Assembly: GCA_014384545.1 (NCBI GenBank)
Contig: JACNFQ010000089.1
Coordinates: forward strand, 1 to 64,000
DNA: 64,000 nucleotides
Source: a bacterium
GTDB lineage: Bacteria; UBP7; UBA6624
Reading direction: 5' to 3'
The notes under the pieces are model-generated. The model worked only from the letters and a program-made list of their open reading frames with translations, searched no databases and had not been told where the DNA came from. Positions 16,498 through 25,664 of the stretch are shown here, in pieces. The translations under genes were made by a program, and so were the position numbers. Numbering within the stretch: the first letter of the stretch is position 1; each line of letters starts with the position of its first letter.

Positions 16498-18201
16498 ATG
16501 GAACTCCTCCTCGTTGCCTCATTCCTCTTTCCGCCACCAGACAGAGAAGTGCCACCCCACCCACGACTTATGGCAACGCCCCCTACCCTAGAGGCGTTAC
16601 TGGAAGATGTTGATAGGGGGGAGATACCCGACCTGCTTGTAACGAATGTACTGTCTAGGGCCAATCAGTATCTATCAGCACCCCCCATCACTTATAGTAA
16701 GAGTAGCCGTGACAATCTCTATGGTCCTAGTCGAGAGGCGGGGTTGCGAATCTGGTCCTTGGGAATGGCATGGTGGCTAACTGGATCCGCAAAATACAGG
16801 GAGGCTGCTGTCACAATCATGCGTGATATCGCCGCCTTCCCCGATTGGAATCCCAGCCACTTCTTAGATACAGGAATGTTCTCGCTCGCTTTGGGGTTGG
16901 GCTACGATTGGTTCTACGATGATCTCTCCCTAGATGAGAGAGAGCTTATTCGGGAGGCGCTCGTAGAGAAAGGTCTCAAACCAGGTCTTGAAGCTCTAAA
17001 GGGGAAAATGACTGGTTGGTGGCGCTATGCAAACAACAACTGGAATTTAGTCTGCAATGGCGGTCTTATTGTCGCCTCGTTGGCTTTGTGGGATGAAGAG
17101 GAGAAACTTGCCTACGAAGTCTTATCTCGTTCCGTTGAGAGCCTCCAGAAACCCCTTGACCATTGGCCTGATGACGGGGGATGGCTAGAAGGTCCTGGGT
17201 ACTGGGATTACGGGACCGAGTTTCTCATATACGCCCTTGACTCGCTCTCATCGGTCTTTGGAGATGATGGAGGGCTCTCTGCCTCTCTGGGGTTTTCCAG
17301 AACAGGGAACTACAGAATGCAAGTGGTAGGTCCTTCTGGAAAACCGTTCAACTATGGAGATAGTACCGACTTGCTTAGGGAATCTCCACATATCGCTTGG
17401 CTCTCTAGACGATTCCACCGTCCCGATTGGTCATCTTGGCATCGCAACCACCTCTCCTACCTACCCCAAGACCTCCTTTGGTACGTTCCAGAGGAGGAGG
17501 GTGTGGAGAGTGAATCCCCACCCCTAACCGCTCTCTTCCCCGAAACAGGCATCGCCTTCTTGCGCTCTAGTTGGGACGAGAATGCCTTCTTTGTGGGTAT
17601 CAAAGGGGGCCAAAATGGTGTCAGCCATGGACACTTGGATTTGGGCTCTTTTGTCTTGGACTGGGAAGGAGAGCGATGGATTACCGAGTTGGGGCGAGAC
17701 AGTTACTCTCTCCCTGGATACTTCGGCATCCGTCGCAACTCTTACTACAGAAACAACACCTTCGGTCACAATACGCTCTTGGTTGATGGATTGGGGCAGA
17801 AGAGAGATGGGCTTGCCCCCCTAACCCATCAAGAAAACGATTTGATCATCGTGAATCTATCCAAAGCGTACTCCGGCTTTGAAGAACTCTTTCGGGAATG
17901 GTCTCTTGGAGAGGGGCGTGTTCTCGTTAGAACCTGGGGTCGTTCAGCCCATCCTTCCTCTGCTGTTATAAGGCTACACACCCCTGCCCATGTCCTTCGT
18001 ATACCTACGGGTATTCAGTTGTCCCTTGGAGAGAATCGCCTCTGTCTCGCTGGTGGTTCCCAACCCTTACCCCCGTGGACCCTCTCTCCTGCTGCGCCAC
18101 CCACAGAACGAGAGAATCCCAATGAGGGTATCACCCGCATTGACTTCAATACCGCCTTTGACCCTCTGGGAGAGCTCCTTCTTTCGTTTTCTCCCTGTTA
18201 G
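16498..18201 (+). CDS. Heparinase II/III-family polysaccharide lyase
   Basis: A 567-residue protein. The N-terminal alpha-toroid (about 60-290) contains NNNWNLVCNGGLIVASLAL and DDGGWLEGPGYWDYG, hallmark motifs of heparinase II/III-like lyases. A beta-sandwich follows with the family HGHLDLGSFVLDWEGERW motif and RNNTFGHNTLLVDG, where conserved His residues sit. These enzymes cleave uronic-acid polysaccharides such as alginate or heparin-like glycans; the substrate is not predictable here. The N-terminus is short and hydrophobic (MELLLVASFLF), a weak signal peptide at best. Divergent from DUF302 with a 48-base gap. Confidence 0.85.
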   Translation: MELLLVASFLFPPPDREVPPHPRLMATPPTLEALLEDVDRGEIPDLLVTNVLSRANQYLSAPPITYSKSSRDNLYGPSREAGLRIWSLGMAWWLTGSAKYREAAVTIMRDIAAFPDWNPSHFLDTGMFSLALGLGYDWFYDDLSLDERELIREALVEKGLKPGLEALKGKMTGWWRYANNNWNLVCNGGLIVASLALWDEEEKLAYEVLSRSVESLQKPLDHWPDDGGWLEGPGYWDYGTEFLIYALDSLSSVFGDDGGLSASLGFSRTGNYRMQVVGPSGKPFNYGDSTDLLRESPHIAWLSRRFHRPDWSSWHRNHLSYLPQDLLWYVPEEEGVESESPPLTALFPETGIAFLRSSWDENAFFVGIKGGQNGVSHGHLDLGSFVLDWEGERWITELGRDSYSLPGYFGIRRNSYYRNNTFGHNTLLVDGLGQKRDGLAPLTHQENDLIIVNLSKAYSGFEELFREWSLGEGRVLVRTWGRSAHPSSAVIRLHTPAHVLRIPTGIQLSLGENRLCLAGGSQPLPPWTLSPAAPPTERENPNEGITRIDFNTAFDPLGELLLSFSPC

Positions 18202-18219
18202 CTTGCTCTCCTCCATACA

Positions 18220-19404
18220 ATGCCCTTCCCGATGTATACCCTCCCCTTTGACCTTGCTTTGATTCAATCCTCTTTGCGGGAGGCCCGAAAGGATGGATGG
18301 CTCCTTTTGGGCAATAAGGAAAACAACCCCATTGCTAAGAAAGCTCTGGGGGGGGGTGCTTTTCTCTCGCGACGCTTTGCGCTTTGGATTCCTCTAGAAG
18401 GAGCTCCAACTCTCTTGGTTCATCGTATCGAGTCTCGTTCCTTGCCCCCCTTCGACATCCCAGTCCTTACATACACGGGATTTGTCCAATGGCGCAAACA
18501 TCTTTCCCAAGTCGTCGGTGGAAAGTCTCTTCTCTTGGAATGGCACCCCTTAGGGGAGATCTCCTATCTCTCTCTCATAGATGGTGGTGTCGTTGACCTC
18601 CTTCGAGAACTCGGTTGCACCCTCCACTCCAGTGCAGATCTTGCACAACACCATTTCTTGCTCTGGAACGAGAAACAGATGGAATGCCACCAACTCGTTG
18701 CTAGAGAACTTACCCATGTCGTCCACGAAACTTTCCAGAGGATTCGGCAAACCCCACCTGGTGGCGTCGATGAAAAAGGTGTCCAACAGTGGATGATGGA
18801 TTCCTTCTTGGCAAGGGGTATTGAAACAGATCACCCCCCTATCGTCGCTGTTGATGCTCATGCTGGCGACCCCCACTATGTGCCCCCCAAAGAGGGCTCC
18901 TCCCTTTTGGGAGCAGATTTTGTCCTCTTGATTGATCTTTGGGGGTGCCATCCTGGTCCCCATCAAACCTATGGAGATATTACTTGGATGGCTCGACGTG
19001 GTCAGATTCCTGAAGAGGCAGATAGGGCATTCCATACCATTCTCCAAGCCCGAGACGCTGGCATCTTAGCTCTTGAAACGAGCTTCTCCGAGAATCGTTT
19101 TCTTCCCGGGAATGAAGTGGACCGAATCGTGAGAGGGGTGGTAGAGAGATCCGGCTTTGGTTCTTCCTTTACACATAGGACCGGTCACAGCCTTGGGGTG
19201 CATGGTGGACACGGACTAGCCGCACAGATTGATAGCTATGAAGCAGAAGATAGGCGCTTGATTGAATCGGGTTGGGCAGGAACGATTGAACCTGGAATCT
19301 ACTGCCCCCAGTTGGGTTGGGGGGTGCGAACAGAGATTGATGTGGTTATGCATCCAGGACCAATCGTTACTACTCCTAGACAGACCGAATGGGTGGTCAT
19401 TTAG
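18220..19404 (+). CDS. M24 metallopeptidase (Xaa-Pro aminopeptidase-like)
   Basis: A 394-residue peptidase with a creatinase-like N-terminal domain and a pita-bread catalytic domain. The five metal ligands can be placed: Asp in VLLIDLWGCHPG, Asp in TYGDITWMA, His in RTGHSLGVHGGHG, Glu in GTIEPGIYCP and Glu in GVRTEIDVVM. It should remove N-terminal residues preceding proline or act on dipeptides. Starts at ATG 18220, 18 bases after the lyase. A run of nine G occurs in frame at 18348-18356 (ALGGGAF), a possible slippage site. Confidence 0.9.
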   Translation: MPFPMYTLPFDLALIQSSLREARKDGWLLLGNKENNPIAKKALGGGAFLSRRFALWIPLEGAPTLLVHRIESRSLPPFDIPVLTYTGFVQWRKHLSQVVGGKSLLLEWHPLGEISYLSLIDGGVVDLLRELGCTLHSSADLAQHHFLLWNEKQMECHQLVARELTHVVHETFQRIRQTPPGGVDEKGVQQWMMDSFLARGIETDHPPIVAVDAHAGDPHYVPPKEGSSLLGADFVLLIDLWGCHPGPHQTYGDITWMARRGQIPEEADRAFHTILQARDAGILALETSFSENRFLPGNEVDRIVRGVVERSGFGSSFTHRTGHSLGVHGGHGLAAQIDSYEAEDRRLIESGWAGTIEPGIYCPQLGWGVRTEIDVVMHPGPIVTTPRQTEWVVI

Positions 19405-19433
19405 AGGGTGGAAAGGTAGGATTACTGCTGATG

Positions 19434-19916
19434 GATTCAGAAAACCCCTTTCAGGACTTGCCCCCCATTATTGATGAGATCCCCCTAGGAAAAGAGCTCT
19501 TACAGGAGACTTGTCAAAGGCTAAAACTTGCTTTTGAAGACCACCTCATGGATGCCGCCGACGACCGTGTTGTCGTTGGTTATTGGACAGAGGATAACAT
19601 CCCCATCGTCTTTGGCGTCTTCAAGGAAGAAGAGTTTGCCTTGTTCCGAGTAGAAGCCCGTTGTTTCCCCCTTCCAGAAAAGCGTCATCTCTCTTTTTTC
19701 CGAGCGTTACTCAATCACGCTCACTTCTCTGAAGCGAGTCTCTCGGCACCTGGAGATGGGTGGGTATACGCTTGTCAGAATAAACCCCTTTTGGAGCTCG
19801 GTCCCGAAGAGATGGTCTTAGCGATTGAAAGTGTTGAACGCTCTGCCCAAGACGTCCAAAAAGAGATTGGGAAATCCCATGGTCTTTCGCCACCCCAACC
19901 TGACGATCTAGATTGA
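19434..19916 (+). CDS. YbjN/CesT-fold-like hypothetical protein
   Basis: A 160-residue acidic protein, probably with the secretion-chaperone-like fold of YbjN-type proteins: a helix, then strands RVVVGYWTEDNIPIVFGVF and EFALFRVEARCFPLP, a helix SFFRALLNHAHFSEASLS, and WVYACQNKPLLEL, closing with a long helix. I cannot assign a function. I chose ATG 19434, which has an AGG-rich site about nine bases upstream; GTG/ATG starts from 19389 overlap the peptidase stop. It overlaps hutU by four bases. Confidence 0.6.
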   Translation, partial: DSENPFQDLPPIIDEIPLGKELLQETCQRLKLAFEDHLMDAADDRVVVGYWTEDNIPIVFGVFKEEEFALFRVEARCFPLPEKRHLSFFRALLNHAHFSEASLSAPGDGWVYACQNKPLLELGPEEMVLAIESVERSAQDVQKEIGKSHGLSPPQPDDLD

Positions 19917-21652
19917 CCCCTCGAGGCATGGATCGTTTTGACGAAGTTCACCTTTATGGGCGACCTATGGGAATGGCTGATAAGCCGAGTCAACCGCCCT
20001 CTGCCCCCAAAGGAGCCACTAAGCGGTGTGCCACCTGGGATATCGAAGCAGCCTACCGCCTGTTGCAGAACAATCTTGACCCTCGTGTTGCACTTGATTG
20101 GGAAAACCTAGTCGTTTATGGAGGAACCGGGCGGGCAGCAAGGACTTGGACGGATTACCACCAGATTCTCAGGGCATTAGAGCGATTAGAGCCTGACGAG
20201 ACCCTCTGTATCCAAAGCGGACGACCCGTCTATGTGGGCAAGACCCACAAGCGCGCACCCCGCATCTTGATCGCAAACAGCAATCTCGTTCCCCACTGGG
20301 CAACCCCTGATGTATTCTCTGAACTTGACAGAAAAGGTCTCATGATGTATGGGCAAATGACTGCTGGTTCCTGGATCTATATCGGCACTCAGGGTATTCT
20401 TCAAGGGACTTATCAAACCTTTGTCGCTCTTGCCGAAATAGAGTATGGCACGCCAGACCTATCCCGACGATGGATTCTTACGGGGGGGATGGGGGCGATG
20501 AGCGGTGCCCAACCCTTAGCAGGCGCGATGGCAGGGGCGGCTATCTTGGTCGTTGAATCTGTGAAGGCGCGTATACAGAAAAAGTGTGACCAAGGTTTTT
20601 GTGACCGAATGACTGATAACTTGGACGAAGCGTTGGCCTGGAAGGATGAAGCTATCTTGGAGGGGAGGGGGCTTTCTATCGGTTTGGTAGGGAATATCGC
20701 CACGATTGCCCATACACTTTTAGAGCGAGATGAGATTCCAGATATCGTGACAGACCAAACGAGTGCTCATGACCTTCTTTCCTATTGGCCCGAAGGGAAC
20801 TTGGAAGCGTTGGAGAAACTCAAGAGATCAAACCCGTCCCTTTACAGGGATCGTTCGGCAGAGACGATCCTGAAACATACCCGTGCGATTCTCGGGCTCA
20901 AGGCGAGGGGGGCTATCGCTTTTGATTACGGGAATGCCCTTAGAGACCAAGCCGAGCGAGCGGGGTTATCTGAGATTCGTCTTTCGGATGGCTCTTTTGC
21001 TTATCCCGGGTTCTTGCCCGCTTATGTCCGTCCGCTATTCTGCCAAGGAATGGGACCCTTTCGTTGGGCTGCCCTGTCAGGAAACCCCGACGATATTAGA
21101 AAAACGGACGAAGCGATGTTAGCCCTCTTTCCTGAGGATTTATTCTTGCACCGATGGATTCGCTTAGCCCAAGAACGCGTTCCTTTTGAGGGAATGCCCA
21201 CGCGCATCTGTTGGTTGGGGTATGGCGACCGTGCCAAAGCGGGGCTTCTCCTGAATGAAATGGTAGCGAGTGGCGAGGTGGATGCCCCCATCGCCATCGG
21301 TCGAGACCATTTGGATACAGGTTCGGTTGCTAGCCCAAGTCGTGAAACCGAAGCGATGAAAGATGGCTCGGATGCCGTAGCCGACTGGCCCCTGCTGAAC
21401 TTTGGGTTGAACACGGCGAGTGGTGCCAGTTGGGTCTCTTTCCATAGTGGCGGGGGGGTGGGTACGGGGCTATCTATGCACGCTGGTGTCGTTGTCGTTG
21501 CTGACGGCACACCCGAAAGAAGAGAGATTTTGCAGACCGTTCTTACGAACGATCCAGGTTTGGGAGTTGCCCGCCATGCAGATGCCGGTTACAGAGAAGC
21601 GCTTGATGTTGCCCGAGAAAGAGGTGTAGATCTGGGGAAGGACCTTGTCTAA
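19913..21652 (+). CDS. hutU: Urocanate hydratase
   Basis: A 579-residue urocanase that converts urocanate to 4-imidazolone-5-propionate, the second step of histidine degradation, with tightly bound NAD+. Signature segments are ENLVVYGGTGRAARTW (about 63-78), IANSNLVPHWATPDVF, MTAGSWIYIGTQGILQGTY and GGMGAMSGAQPLAGAMAG. The active-site cysteine region is LFCQGMGPFRWAALSG, and FHSGGGVGTGLSMHAG is near the C-terminus. The TTG start overlaps the upstream stop (TTGA). Histidine ammonia-lyase is not in this window; hutI lies 2.8 kb downstream. Confidence 0.96.
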   Translation: MTPRGMDRFDEVHLYGRPMGMADKPSQPPSAPKGATKRCATWDIEAAYRLLQNNLDPRVALDWENLVVYGGTGRAARTWTDYHQILRALERLEPDETLCIQSGRPVYVGKTHKRAPRILIANSNLVPHWATPDVFSELDRKGLMMYGQMTAGSWIYIGTQGILQGTYQTFVALAEIEYGTPDLSRRWILTGGMGAMSGAQPLAGAMAGAAILVVESVKARIQKKCDQGFCDRMTDNLDEALAWKDEAILEGRGLSIGLVGNIATIAHTLLERDEIPDIVTDQTSAHDLLSYWPEGNLEALEKLKRSNPSLYRDRSAETILKHTRAILGLKARGAIAFDYGNALRDQAERAGLSEIRLSDGSFAYPGFLPAYVRPLFCQGMGPFRWAALSGNPDDIRKTDEAMLALFPEDLFLHRWIRLAQERVPFEGMPTRICWLGYGDRAKAGLLLNEMVASGEVDAPIAIGRDHLDTGSVASPSRETEAMKDGSDAVADWPLLNFGLNTASGASWVSFHSGGGVGTGLSMHAGVVVVADGTPERREILQTVLTNDPGLGVARHADAGYREALDVARERGVDLGKDLV

Positions 21653-22856
21653 CGAATCTGACGGACGGGCGCTGAATAAACTGGGGCGCCTCGTTGCCCA
21701 TCAAGATAACCCAGATCGACTCTTGTCCGAACTTGTGGCACTTGCCCGAGAGACGACGAATGCCGACGCGGGTTCGTTATACCTTATTGACCCAAGCAGA
21801 GAGGAACTTCTCTTTCGTGTTATTCAATCCCAATCCCTTTCATTAGATTGGAATCATACCCAGGGCACACCTTCTCCTCTGCCCAACCTTGCTATGGATG
21901 GATCGGATGGTTTCCACTTTGCCCTTGATGCGCTGACCGCCCACAAAGCAGTGGTGGGGATTCCTGATAAGGCACATGGGGGGACTCTGAAGAATGCCGC
22001 CATGCTTGGTTATTCTCCCAAACTGATCGCCTCAGTCGCTATCCTTGCAGAAGGAACGAGTATTGGGGTGCTTCAGGTCATCAATCCTCAAGGGGGGCGT
22101 TTTAGCAGGAAAGACCTCAATGATCTCTTTGCTCTAGCATCAGTAGCCGGGTCGGTCGTTAGGAACAGCCGCATCCTCGTTGACCTAAAAAGGGCAAATG
22201 AACTGAATCAGGCTCGTCGCACCCTGATTTCTGGTATCGCTCACGACCTCAAGTCACCTCTTGCCATTATCGCCAATGCGGGGGATGTCGTTGCCGAAGT
22301 TGAGGGAATGGCTTCTCTAGGAGAAGGGATTCGAAAAGAGGCAGAGGTTCTCCTTTCGCTGACGAACGATCTTGTAGATCTCTTGAGGATGGAGGAGGGA
22401 CTGGAATCGTCCAACCCCGTCCCTTTTGATGTCGCCGAGACCGTAGCGGGAATCACATCCGGCTTAGATTCACTGTTTGATCGAGTTGGGGCGGATTGTG
22501 AACTTCTTTTGCCCGAAGGAATCGCCGGTTTCTTTGACGGTCGCCACTTCCGTCGAATCCTACTCAACCTTATCTCAAATGCTCTCCACCACGGCAAAGG
22601 GAAATCGGTCATTGTCTCAGCAAGAACAACCCGTTCGGGGGTTGAGGTCGTTGTTCAAGACGAGGGTCCTGGTATTCCCACAAGTCAACAAACAGAACTC
22701 TTCGAGCCCAAATCTCGAAAGGGGAGTGGGGGGGCTTTTGGATCAGGATTGGGGCTATCTGTCTCTCGACGGTTGGCTCACCTAAATAATGCGGACCTCA
22801 TCCTTGCCCCTTCAAGAGTGGGTGCTCGTTTCGTTCTCTCTTTCCCTTCTGCCTAA
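21645..22856 (+). CDS. GAF-domain histidine kinase
   Basis: A 403-residue soluble sensor kinase. A GAF domain (about 20-180; TTNADAGSLYLIDPSREELLF, IGVLQVINPQGG) precedes the phosphoacceptor helix ISGIAHDLKSPLAIIANAG (about 200) and the ATPase domain. The boxes are LNLISNALHHGKG (N), VQDEGPGIPTSQQ (G1) and GSGLGLSVSRRLA (G2). No transmembrane segment, so it senses a cytoplasmic signal. It overlaps hutU by eight bases, and no response regulator is adjacent, so its partner must be encoded elsewhere. It converges on the M32 peptidase with a four-base stop overlap. Confidence 0.88.
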   Translation: MSNESDGRALNKLGRLVAHQDNPDRLLSELVALARETTNADAGSLYLIDPSREELLFRVIQSQSLSLDWNHTQGTPSPLPNLAMDGSDGFHFALDALTAHKAVVGIPDKAHGGTLKNAAMLGYSPKLIASVAILAEGTSIGVLQVINPQGGRFSRKDLNDLFALASVAGSVVRNSRILVDLKRANELNQARRTLISGIAHDLKSPLAIIANAGDVVAEVEGMASLGEGIRKEAEVLLSLTNDLVDLLRMEEGLESSNPVPFDVAETVAGITSGLDSLFDRVGADCELLLPEGIAGFFDGRHFRRILLNLISNALHHGKGKSVIVSARTTRSGVEVVVQDEGPGIPTSQQTELFEPKSRKGSGGAFGSGLGLSVSRRLAHLNNADLILAPSRVGARFVLSFPSA

Positions 22857-24361
22857 GAAAAAATACGGCGGTATTTCCTCTCTAGATAGAGAAGGAAATC
22901 ATCAGCCGTAGGCAACTTCCCTGTTGCCTCTTCCATCAGTGCCTCAGAACGGTGGAATGTCCCACGCTGGTGGATGTTATGCCGCATCCACGCCAACGGC
23001 GTAGAGCAATCTCCTCGGGCAACCTCACTCTCCCACTTGGGGTGATCTCTCGTCAACGCTTCTCCCAATTGTGCTGAATAGAGTCTCCCGAGTGCATAGG
23101 TTGGAAAATACCCCAACCCCCCCATAGACCAGTGAATATCTTGGAGAACCCCCGTCGTGTCATCTTCTGGAGAGAGGCCGACAAGCTCCTCCATTTTCTC
23201 TCTCCATACCCCCGGCAAATCATCTAGAGAAATCTCTCCACGGATGATATCTCTCTCCATCTCAAAGCGAAGAATGATATGGAGGGGATAAGTCACTTCA
23301 TCTGCTTCTACTCGGATGAGAGATCGAGAGACCCGATTGACACGTTTTTGCATCTCTTCATATCCCACTCCTTCTGCCCTTCCCGGAAAATGGGATTTGA
23401 AGAAGGGCAGTGCATAAGTCCAAAAGGCCTCGCCTTGTCCCAAGACCGACTCAAAAAAGAGAGATTGGCTTTCGTGTATTCCCAATGAGACAGCTGTCCC
23501 CCTGGGTGTCCCCTGATGCTCCGAAGGTAATCCTTGTTCGTATAGACCGTGTCCCGCTTCATGTAACGCTCCCCCAAAGGATTTGAGGGGATCATTCACA
23601 TCATATCGAGTGGTCAGGCGGATATCACCTGAGCACGTTCCTGAACAGAACGGGTGAACCGCTGTGTCCATTCTCCCGGCGTCAAAGTCAAATCCGATAT
23701 GTCTTGCTCCCCACTTGCAGAACCGAGCCTGTTCTTCCACAGAGTACTTTCCTTCCAAGGGATCTGGACCGACTTCTCCTTGCCAGTCAAGGATTCTTTC
23801 AAGAAGGGGCACCAATCTATTCCTCAATCCTGAAAAGAGGGTGTCAATGCCTTGGGTGGTCATTCCCGCTTGGTATTGGTCTAGAAGAGCGTCATAGGGT
23901 TCGTCGGTATACCCCAAGTGCTCAGCACTCTCCTTTGCAATCTCAATAAGTTCTCCTAGGTCCGTTGAAAAGAGCGAGAAGTCGTCCTTTGCTCTTGCCT
24001 CCTTCCAACTTTCGTGGGCTCTAGTCGAAGCGAGTGCCCGTCTTTCTACAAGGTCTTGGGGGATCTTCGTTGCCAATTCCCACTCTCGCCTCCATTCACG
24101 CATGTTGGCTTTACTGTTCTCGTCCACTGCCTCGTTCTCTGCTTCCCCCAACCACTCACCTATCTGGGGGTGGGTAGCTCTCTTGTGGCCTTCTATCGCC
24201 AACCACGCCATCATCTTCCCCCTGTGCTCTGTCCCCTTTGGGGGCATGTTTACTTCTTGGTCCCACCCTACCAAAGCACCAATGCTCCCCATCACATGGA
24301 GTTCTTTGCTCATCTCCTGTAGTTTTTCGTAGGCACTCTTTTTACTTGCTTTCTCTTTCAC
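22853..24361 (-). CDS. M32 carboxypeptidase (Taq family)
   Basis: A 502-residue, all-helical metallocarboxypeptidase. The Zn motif is HEAGHGLYEQG (about 268-278), with the downstream Glu in GIHESQSLFFE, both diagnostic of the M32 family. YDALLDQYQAGMTT, VHPFCSGTCSGDIRLTTRY and HIILRFEMERDIIRGE are family-typical. It trims C-terminal residues from peptides in the cytoplasm. Stand-alone gene with an AGGAGGT ribosome-binding site before the ATG at 24361, divergent from hutI. Confidence 0.94.
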   Translation of the reverse strand: MKEKASKKSAYEKLQEMSKELHVMGSIGALVGWDQEVNMPPKGTEHRGKMMAWLAIEGHKRATHPQIGEWLGEAENEAVDENSKANMREWRREWELATKIPQDLVERRALASTRAHESWKEARAKDDFSLFSTDLGELIEIAKESAEHLGYTDEPYDALLDQYQAGMTTQGIDTLFSGLRNRLVPLLERILDWQGEVGPDPLEGKYSVEEQARFCKWGARHIGFDFDAGRMDTAVHPFCSGTCSGDIRLTTRYDVNDPLKSFGGALHEAGHGLYEQGLPSEHQGTPRGTAVSLGIHESQSLFFESVLGQGEAFWTYALPFFKSHFPGRAEGVGYEEMQKRVNRVSRSLIRVEADEVTYPLHIILRFEMERDIIRGEISLDDLPGVWREKMEELVGLSPEDDTTGVLQDIHWSMGGLGYFPTYALGRLYSAQLGEALTRDHPKWESEVARGDCSTPLAWMRHNIHQRGTFHRSEALMEEATGKLPTADDFLLYLERKYRRIFS

Positions 24362-24440
24362 CCTAACACCTCCTTTTTTGAAGAGGGTAATGGTATTCGG
24401 TTTTCGGGCTTCATTGCGTGCTTCCCCGTAGGATTTCGTT

Positions 24441-25646
24441 ATGGTTCGTTCTCCCCTCCTCCTTTCGACTCAGGGGTCAGCCTGGGATGGGTTTGCTCTC
24501 AAGTTAGGTCCTATCTCCATCTTGATAGAAGAGGGGATCATTTCAGAGTTTTTGCACGGATTGGAGGCTGTAGAACTCGTTCAAGAGAACGACTTTGCTC
24601 ATCACTTAGACCTAGGCGACCGCTTTTTGACACCGGGGCTCGTTGATGCCCACACCCACCTCCTTTATGGGGGCGACCGCTCATTTGAAAGGGAGCTGAG
24701 AGAATCGGGTGCCTCTTACTTAGAGATATTGGAAGCAGGTGGAGGAATACACGCCACCGTAAACGCCACCACAGAGACAGATGACGCCACCCTTCTTTCC
24801 TTGGCGGCCCAACGCCTACAGATCATGCGCTCTTGGGGAACGACGACGGTAGAGACAAAAACGGGGTATGGGCTTCTTGCCGAAGAAGAGATGCGTCACC
24901 TTCGCCTTTACCAAGACTTGAAATCTACCAATGCCTCTACGATTGTCCCCACATATCTAGGAGCCCATGCCCTCCCCAAAGGGGAATGTAGGAAAGACCA
25001 CATCCAATCGATACTCCGTACCCTTCATCGCGTTGCAGAAGAATCTCTCTCCACCCGCTTTGACCTCTTCTTGGAACGAGGAGCTTACCGATACCAAGAG
25101 GCAGATACTCTCTTTCGTTTGGCCCGCTCGTTAGGGTTTGATCTGACCCTCCATGCAGGGCAGTTTAGCGACCAAGCCGGGGGTGACCTTGCCCTAAGAC
25201 ACCGAGCTGCTTCGCTGGACCATGGGGAGTTTCTGGGATCTCAAGATGGAGAACGGTTCGCAGAAGCGGGCGTGGCAATCGGTCTCCTCCCCACATGTAA
25301 TCTCTATCTAGAAACAGGAGTACAGCCCCAAGCCCGAAAACTCATTGATCACGGAGTATCTCTCTTCTTGGGTACCGATCACAACCCTGGTTCGTCCCCG
25401 ACACTTTCTCTCCTAGAGGTCGCCGCAATCGCCCATTCTCACTTAGAGATGAGCACCCAGGAAATCCTCCTAGCGATGACGTCTGCTCCAGCACGCGTTC
25501 TTGGGCTTCCCACGATAGGCTGTTTGACCCCCGGAGCCCAAGGAGATGTCGCTGTTTGGAACGGAGGGTCGTCCCTCTTCGGGATCTCTCACCAACACTC
25601 TCCTCTAGAGAGTCTCTTCATAGGTGGAGTGCTTTCCACAGACTAG
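24441..25646 (+). CDS. hutI: Imidazolonepropionase
   Basis: A 401-residue amidohydrolase for the third step of histidine degradation (imidazolonepropionate to formiminoglutamate). The metal-binding HTHLLYGGDRSFE (about 71-83) follows TPGLVDA. TTTVETKTGYGLLAEEEMR, PTYLGAHALP, LTLHAGQFSDQAG and LGTDHNPGSSPT contain the His and Asp ligands typical of HutI. TSAPARVLGLP is the usual C-terminal element. Functionally linked to hutU at 19913 but separated from it by the kinase and peptidase genes. Confidence 0.95.
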   Translation: MVRSPLLLSTQGSAWDGFALKLGPISILIEEGIISEFLHGLEAVELVQENDFAHHLDLGDRFLTPGLVDAHTHLLYGGDRSFERELRESGASYLEILEAGGGIHATVNATTETDDATLLSLAAQRLQIMRSWGTTTVETKTGYGLLAEEEMRHLRLYQDLKSTNASTIVPTYLGAHALPKGECRKDHIQSILRTLHRVAEESLSTRFDLFLERGAYRYQEADTLFRLARSLGFDLTLHAGQFSDQAGGDLALRHRAASLDHGEFLGSQDGERFAEAGVAIGLLPTCNLYLETGVQPQARKLIDHGVSLFLGTDHNPGSSPTLSLLEVAAIAHSHLEMSTQEILLAMTSAPARVLGLPTIGCLTPGAQGDVAVWNGGSSLFGISHQHSPLESLFIGGVLSTD

Positions 25647-25664
25647 GGCTCCTATAATAGAGAC

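Noticed and set aside
24102-24332. Small plus-strand frames opposite the M32 peptidase
   Set aside because: No ribosome-binding site or motif; fully inside the peptidase coding region.
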